Source: Flavobacteriales bacterium UBA1937 (GTDB lineage: Bacteria; Bacteroidota; Bacteroidia; Flavobacteriales; Weeksellaceae). From it: 25,809 nt of DNA. The stretch lies in NCBI GenBank assembly GCA_002337005.1, contig DDFD01000060.1:1-25809 (forward strand). The letters run 5' to 3'. Each line of letters begins with the position of its first letter. The stretch's first letter is position 1. The notes beneath the pieces are model-generated. The model saw only the letters and a program-made list of their open reading frames with translations. It was not told the DNA's origin and made no database searches. Shown here piece by piece: positions 21,653-25,809 of the stretch. Both the position numbers and the translations under genes were made by a program.

Positions 21653-24376
21653 TTGAAACAAAAATTCTTACAAAAAGTAATAACGGAAACTCTCGAAAAA
21701 TCAACAGATTTATCGGGTTTTTCATTCGTTATTCCTGGAAGAAGACCTATCGTTTTTATCAAAGAAATTCTAAAAGAAAAAAATTATAATGGTATTTTAC
21801 CAGAATTCTTCACCATAGACGAATATCTTAAAATTATTGCAGACAAGCAAGAAACCAAAGGAATTGCACTCTGGTTAATGGCTTATCAAACATATTCTGA
21901 AATATACAATGATGAAGATTTTTCTGGATTTTTAAAATGGTTCCCAACAGTGCAAAAAGATTGGGACGATATGAAAAAATTCCATGGAAATGATCAAGAA
22001 ATTCTACAGTGGATGCTGGCAGAAGAACGCATCAAAAACTGGGGAGAAAATCTAGGTGATGAAGATGGAGCAAGACGAAAAAACCTTAATTTTTGGCGAA
22101 AAATGAATGTTTTCCTCCCGAAATTAGAAGAAAAATTAAACGAACAAAATTTGGCAACTGCAGGAATGCTTCACGAAATTGCAGAAAAAAATCTTGAAAA
22201 ATTTTGTGAAAACTCTAAAAATAGAGTAGTATTCGTTGGTTTTAATGCCTTCACTCCTGTAGAAGAAAAATTAGTTAAAACCTTTTTACAATGGGATAAA
22301 GCAGATATTTATTTTCAAGGAGACGAGTACTATTTTAAAGATGAAAGGCAAGAAGCAGGTAAATTTTTGAGAGAATACAAAACTTGGAAAGAATTCAATG
22401 AATTTAGAAGTTTTAACTGGATTGAAAACGAGTTTTCTGAACCGAAAAACATTAAAGTATATGAAGTTTCTGGTAATATTGCGCAGACCAAAGTTTTGCC
22501 AGAAATTCTATCAGAAATTAAACTTAAAAACCAAGAATCAAACGCAATTAATAGCGTCTCTGAAAATGATATTGCAGTAGTTTTATTAGACGAAAACCTG
22601 CTTCCTGCAACTTTAGATTCACTTTCATCTACTGATAAGTTGAATATTACGATGGGATTTCCGTTGAAAAATTTGGCTTTTTCTAATGCAATGAAGAAGC
22701 TTTTTAACCTTCAAAAACAGTTAGAAAAAAATTCTTCATCTTATTATTACAATGATGTTTTGCCAATTTTGGAAGAATTACCCAAAAACCAAGAAGATGA
22801 AAAATTAATCAAAAATTTTGTTTCTGCATTGGAAGAAAGAAATATGGTTTATCTTTCTAAGAAGCAATTAGATGAACTTTTGGGTGGAATTTCATTTTAT
22901 GATTTATTCAAAAAACAAAATTCAAAAGATTTATTAGATACTTTAATTAAATTCTGTAAAGAATTAAAATACAAAGAAATAGATGATGTGCAATACGAAA
23001 ATATTTCTCATTTTGAAAAGAATTTCATCATCCTTAAAAACCAATTAGAACCACATCATTACGAAGTAAAAATAGAGACTTTAGAAGTCCTCATCAATCA
23101 ACTCATTAATTCTGAAACTATTGATTTTGTAGGAGAACCATTGGAAGGTTTACAATTAATGGGACTTTTAGAAACTCGACTTTTAAATTTTAAAAACATC
23201 ATTTTGCTTTCTGCCAACGAAGGAAAATTGCCTTTAGGAAATTCACAAAATACCTATCTTCCTTTTGATGTAAGGAAGCAGTTTAATCTGCATACTTTTT
23301 TAGAAAATGATGGAATTTATGCTTATCACTTTTACCGATTTCTACAAAATGCAGAAAATATCTTCCTGCTTTACAATGCTTTAGGTTCTGGTGTAAATAC
23401 TGGTGAAAAAACCAGATTTATTACTCAAATTGAAATGGAATCTCACCATAACATTGAGCATATTATTATAGAAAACACTTCAGAACCCATCAATCAGGAA
23501 CCAATGACCATTCCTAAAACCGAAAGTGTTTTAGAAAAATTACAAGAATGGAAAGAGCGAGTTTCGGCTTCTCATTTGGTTACTTATCTCTATAATCCTA
23601 TAGATTTTTACTTAGAAAAAGTTTTGGCAGCCAAGGAATCTGCAGAAATTGAAGAAGAACTTTCTCAGAGAAATTACGGAACTTTAGTACATTATGCTTT
23701 AGAATATTTATACGGAAAAATAATTGGTAAAAAACTAATAAACAGCGATTTAGAGAATTTAATTCAACAAATAGACAAAGCTATTAATTACTCCATAGAA
23801 AAGCTAAAACATCAACCAGAATTCTACCAAAAAGGAATGAATTTCGTACACAAACAAATTGCAAAAAGGGTAGTGGAAAGTGTTCTAGAATATGATTTGA
23901 ATTTATTAAAAGAAGGAAATTCTTTAGAAATTATTGGTTTAGAAAAAAAGATTGAGGATGTAAATTTCTATCTTAATGAAGAAAAGACAGATTTTGTTAC
24001 TTTTTACGGTTTTATAGATAGAGTAGATTTACTCAACGGAAATCTTAGAATTATAGATTACAAAACGGCAAAAGCTAAAGATTTAAGAATCAGCGTAAAA
24101 GAAGACCGAAAAGAGACTCTTTTCTTTAATGATAAATACAAGCAAGCGCTTCAACTGTGTATTTACCAATATTGTGTAGAAAATATGTCAGAATTTAAAG
24201 AATTCAGTATTGAAACTGGAATTTGGAGTTTTGCAGAAGTGAAAAATGGTGTACAAAATGTAGAAATAAAAGATGGAAATCTAGAAGATGCACTACAATC
24301 TATCCGAAATTTAATTTTAGAAATTCTAAACCCAGAAGTTCCATTTACAGAGAAAATTCACGAAAAATGGAATTAG
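21653..24376 (+). CDS. AddB-like PD-(D/E)XK nuclease-family protein, TTG start
   Basis: A 907-residue protein of the AddB/RexB helicase-nuclease type. The C-terminal nuclease has His680 and Glu684 (LVHYALEYLY), Asp789 in GFIDRVD, Asp802-Lys804 in IIDYKT, and the QALQLCIYQY helix, so the RecB-family active site looks intact. The middle has UvrD-like LLSANEGKLPLGNSQ. The N-terminus shows FVIPGRRPIVFIKEIL where AddB has its Walker A, but no GxGK(T/S), so ATP binding there is probably lost. I see no Cys quartet of the AddB Fe-S cluster. The start is TTG at 21653, three bases after the previous stop; no ATG is available before residue 67. No AddA partner lies next to it. A role in recombinational repair is inferred. 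Confidence 0.83.
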   Translation: MKQKFLQKVITETLEKSTDLSGFSFVIPGRRPIVFIKEILKEKNYNGILPEFFTIDEYLKIIADKQETKGIALWLMAYQTYSEIYNDEDFSGFLKWFPTVQKDWDDMKKFHGNDQEILQWMLAEERIKNWGENLGDEDGARRKNLNFWRKMNVFLPKLEEKLNEQNLATAGMLHEIAEKNLEKFCENSKNRVVFVGFNAFTPVEEKLVKTFLQWDKADIYFQGDEYYFKDERQEAGKFLREYKTWKEFNEFRSFNWIENEFSEPKNIKVYEVSGNIAQTKVLPEILSEIKLKNQESNAINSVSENDIAVVLLDENLLPATLDSLSSTDKLNITMGFPLKNLAFSNAMKKLFNLQKQLEKNSSSYYYNDVLPILEELPKNQEDEKLIKNFVSALEERNMVYLSKKQLDELLGGISFYDLFKKQNSKDLLDTLIKFCKELKYKEIDDVQYENISHFEKNFIILKNQLEPHHYEVKIETLEVLINQLINSETIDFVGEPLEGLQLMGLLETRLLNFKNIILLSANEGKLPLGNSQNTYLPFDVRKQFNLHTFLENDGIYAYHFYRFLQNAENIFLLYNALGSGVNTGEKTRFITQIEMESHHNIEHIIIENTSEPINQEPMTIPKTESVLEKLQEWKERVSASHLVTYLYNPIDFYLEKVLAAKESAEIEEELSQRNYGTLVHYALEYLYGKIIGKKLINSDLENLIQQIDKAINYSIEKLKHQPEFYQKGMNFVHKQIAKRVVESVLEYDLNLLKEGNSLEIIGLEKKIEDVNFYLNEEKTDFVTFYGFIDRVDLLNGNLRIIDYKTAKAKDLRISVKEDRKETLFFNDKYKQALQLCIYQYCVENMSEFKEFSIETGIWSFAEVKNGVQNVEIKDGNLEDALQSIRNLILEILNPEVPFTEKIHEKWN

Positions 24377-24406
24377 ATTCAAAACTACTAGTCAAGTAAA
24401 CATTCA

Positions 24407-24473
24407 TTTGTCATTCCGAAGGAATCTAGATATATCTTATTTTGTAGTGTAGAGATTCTTTCAGAATGACAAA
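24407..24473. repeat. REP-like element D between convergent genes
   Basis: TTTGTCATTC (24407-24416) pairs with GAATGACAAA (24464-24473); inside, GAAGGAATCT and AGATTCTTTC also pair with one mismatch. The unit GTCATTCCGAAGGAATCT resembles the A-C repeats in its GTCATT head and GAAnAATCT tail, but differs in the middle. It sits 31 bp after one gene and 12 bp before the other and could end transcription from both sides. Confidence 0.75.
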
Positions 24474-24484
24474 ATTGAAGCTAT

Positions 24485-25666
24485 TTAACCAAACGCATTA
24501 ATTCCTGTAATATCCATACCTGTAATGAGAAGATGTACATCGTGAGTTCCTTCGTAAGTGATTACAGATTCTAGATTGGCAGCATGTCTCATCATCGGGA
24601 AATCTCCTACAATGCCCATTCCGCCGAGAATTTGTCTAGATTCTCTTGCAATATCAATTGCCATTTTTACATTATTTCTTTTCGCCATCGAAATCTGAGC
24701 AGGAGTAGCTTTATGGTCATTTTTTAGAACGCCTAATTTCCAAGAAAGTAACTGAGCTTTTGTAATTTCGGTTAAAAATTCTGCTAATTTTTTCTGTTGA
24801 AGTTGGAAACTAGCAATAGGTTTTCCAAACTGAATTCGCTCTTTAGAATACTGAACAGCAGTGCAATAACAATCAATAGCAGCACCAATAACACCCCAAG
24901 AAATGCCATATCTGGCAGAATTTAAGCAGGAGAGTGGTCCTTTTAATCCTTCGACATTGGGCAATAAGTTTTCTTTAGGAACTTTCACGTTATTAAATAC
25001 CAATTCGCCAGTTTTAGAAGCACGCAAAGACCATTTATTATGCGTTTCGGGTGTTGTAAAACCTTCAAAACTGCGTTCTACAATCATCCCTCTTACTTTT
25101 CCGTCTTCGCCTTTAGCCCAAACTACGGCAATATCACAAAGTGGAGCATTGGTAATCCACATTTTAGCACCATTTAACAAAAAATAATCTCCCATATCTT
25201 TGTAATTGGTTTCCATTCCTCCTGGATTAGAACCGTGATTTGGCTCTGTAAGACCAAAAGCACCAATCATTTCACCAGAAGCTAATTTTGGTAAAAATTT
25301 ACGTTTTTGTTCTTCAGAACCGTATTCAAAAATAGGAAACATCACCAGAGAACTCTGTACAGAAGCGGCAGAACGAACAGCAGAATCTCCACGTTCTAGT
25401 TCTTGCATAATCAAACCATAAGAAATCTGATCAAGACCAGCACCACCATATTCCTCAGGAATATAAGGTCCAAGCGCACCAATTGCACCTAATTCTTTCA
25501 TCAAATTAGGGATATCTTCGTGATTTTGAGCTGCTTCATCTATTTGAGGCATAATAAAACTTTGCACCCAATCTCTCACAGATTGACGAATTAGTTTATG
25601 TTCTTCGGTAAGCAAATCATCTATTCCAAAATAATCTGGAATGCTTTGTAAGGGATAATAAGACAT
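24485..25666 (-). CDS. Acyl-CoA dehydrogenase, glutaryl-CoA-dehydrogenase-like
   Basis: FAD enzyme that oxidises an acyl-CoA and passes electrons to EtfAB (encoded at 1750-3515). It is closest in look to glutaryl-CoA dehydrogenase: catalytic Glu372 in VITYEGTHDVHLL, with the FGLTEPNHGSNPGGMET flavin/substrate loop, WITNAPLCDIAVVWAK, the SLRASKTGELVFNNVKVP segment, and RIQFGKPIASFQLQQKKLA. The N-terminal LLTEEHKLIRQSVRDWV and EEYGGAGLDQISYGLI complete the fold; 393 residues, full length. Glutaryl-CoA is an inference from overall resemblance, since lysine/tryptophan degradation genes are not nearby. It faces the AddB-like gene tail to tail. Confidence 0.88.
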   Translation of the reverse strand: MSYYPLQSIPDYFGIDDLLTEEHKLIRQSVRDWVQSFIMPQIDEAAQNHEDIPNLMKELGAIGALGPYIPEEYGGAGLDQISYGLIMQELERGDSAVRSAASVQSSLVMFPIFEYGSEEQKRKFLPKLASGEMIGAFGLTEPNHGSNPGGMETNYKDMGDYFLLNGAKMWITNAPLCDIAVVWAKGEDGKVRGMIVERSFEGFTTPETHNKWSLRASKTGELVFNNVKVPKENLLPNVEGLKGPLSCLNSARYGISWGVIGAAIDCYCTAVQYSKERIQFGKPIASFQLQQKKLAEFLTEITKAQLLSWKLGVLKNDHKATPAQISMAKRNNVKMAIDIARESRQILGGMGIVGDFPMMRHAANLESVITYEGTHDVHLLITGMDITGINAFG

Positions 25667-25809
25667 ATTGAATTATTTGTCTTAAAAATAAGAATAATTT
25701 GGATTACAGCAAATTTAATTTAGAGAAGTACAAGAAAAAAATTATTGAATAGAATCAAGTATTAAATAATAAATTCAATTTAACATAATATAAATTATAG
25801 GAATTTTAT
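25667..25809. other. AT-rich non-coding right end
   Basis: Apart from the possible promoter I see no coding sequence or repeat; the tail from about 25720 is nearly all A and T. Confidence 0.4.
25683..25713 (-). promoter_or_regulatory. Possible promoter of the acyl-CoA dehydrogenase gene
   Basis: On the minus strand a TTTG (25710-25713) is followed after exactly 19 bases by TATTTTTA (25683-25690), which matches TAnnTTTG except for the last base. The -33/-7 spacing is the expected one; the box lies 16 bases before the start codon. Confidence 0.45.

Overview
The window looks like chromosomal DNA of a Bacteroidota bacterium, most likely a flavobacterium of the Weeksellaceae type (Chryseobacterium/Cloacibacterium-like). 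The basis is inference from very AT-rich DNA, A-rich leaders without Shine-Dalgarno sites, recurring -7 boxes of the form TAnnTTTG just before gene starts (the Bacteroidota housekeeping promoter), and protein sequences that read as flavobacterial. There are 20 credible protein genes. I saw no rRNA, tRNA or CRISPR array.

Layout. 1-7.1 kb (+): an M20 dipeptidase; a 341-bp gap with several dyads; the electron-transfer flavoprotein pair etfB-etfA; a DUF151 nuclease with a UVR tail; a nucleoside:H+ symporter-like permease; and an acetyl-CoA acetyltransferase. 7.2-11.7 kb (+): a UMF1-type MFS transporter and uvrA, the latter with a notable tandem palindrome in its leader. 11.7-15.3 kb is an accessory-looking island: a small GIY-YIG nuclease gene framed by copies of a REP-like repeat (GTC..TTGCGAGGA..GAAGCAATCT), then a 988-residue PHP-phosphoesterase/SMC-like ATPase of the kind databases call TrlF family. 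15.3-17.4 kb (+): an AIG2-like protein, a YetF/DUF421 membrane protein, a GNAT acetyltransferase and a HAD phosphatase. 17.4-19.9 kb (-): methylglyoxal synthase, a 2-Cys peroxiredoxin and a class I aminotransferase, each with its own -7 box. 20.0-24.4 kb (+): a tight run rsmG - lipoprotein - secreted HExxH protein - AddB-like PD-(D/E)XK nuclease. 24.5-25.7 kb (-): a glutaryl-CoA-dehydrogenase-like acyl-CoA dehydrogenase, converging on a second repeat type (GTCATTCCGAAGGAATCT).

How the parts fit. EtfAB accepts electrons from acyl-CoA dehydrogenases such as the one at the right end, and the thiolase makes or splits acetoacetyl-CoA, so fatty- and amino-acid catabolism is a loose theme. DNA-repair and nuclease functions recur (UvrA, DUF151/UVR, GIY-YIG, PHP-ATPase, AddB-like). 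The best candidates for something undescribed are the repeat-framed GIY-YIG gene, which resembles in layout the REP/RAYT systems of other bacteria but with a different nuclease, and the adjacent PHP-ATPase, which has the architecture of a defence or nucleic-acid-sensing enzyme. Rho-independent-type hairpins with T-tracts separate most transcription units.
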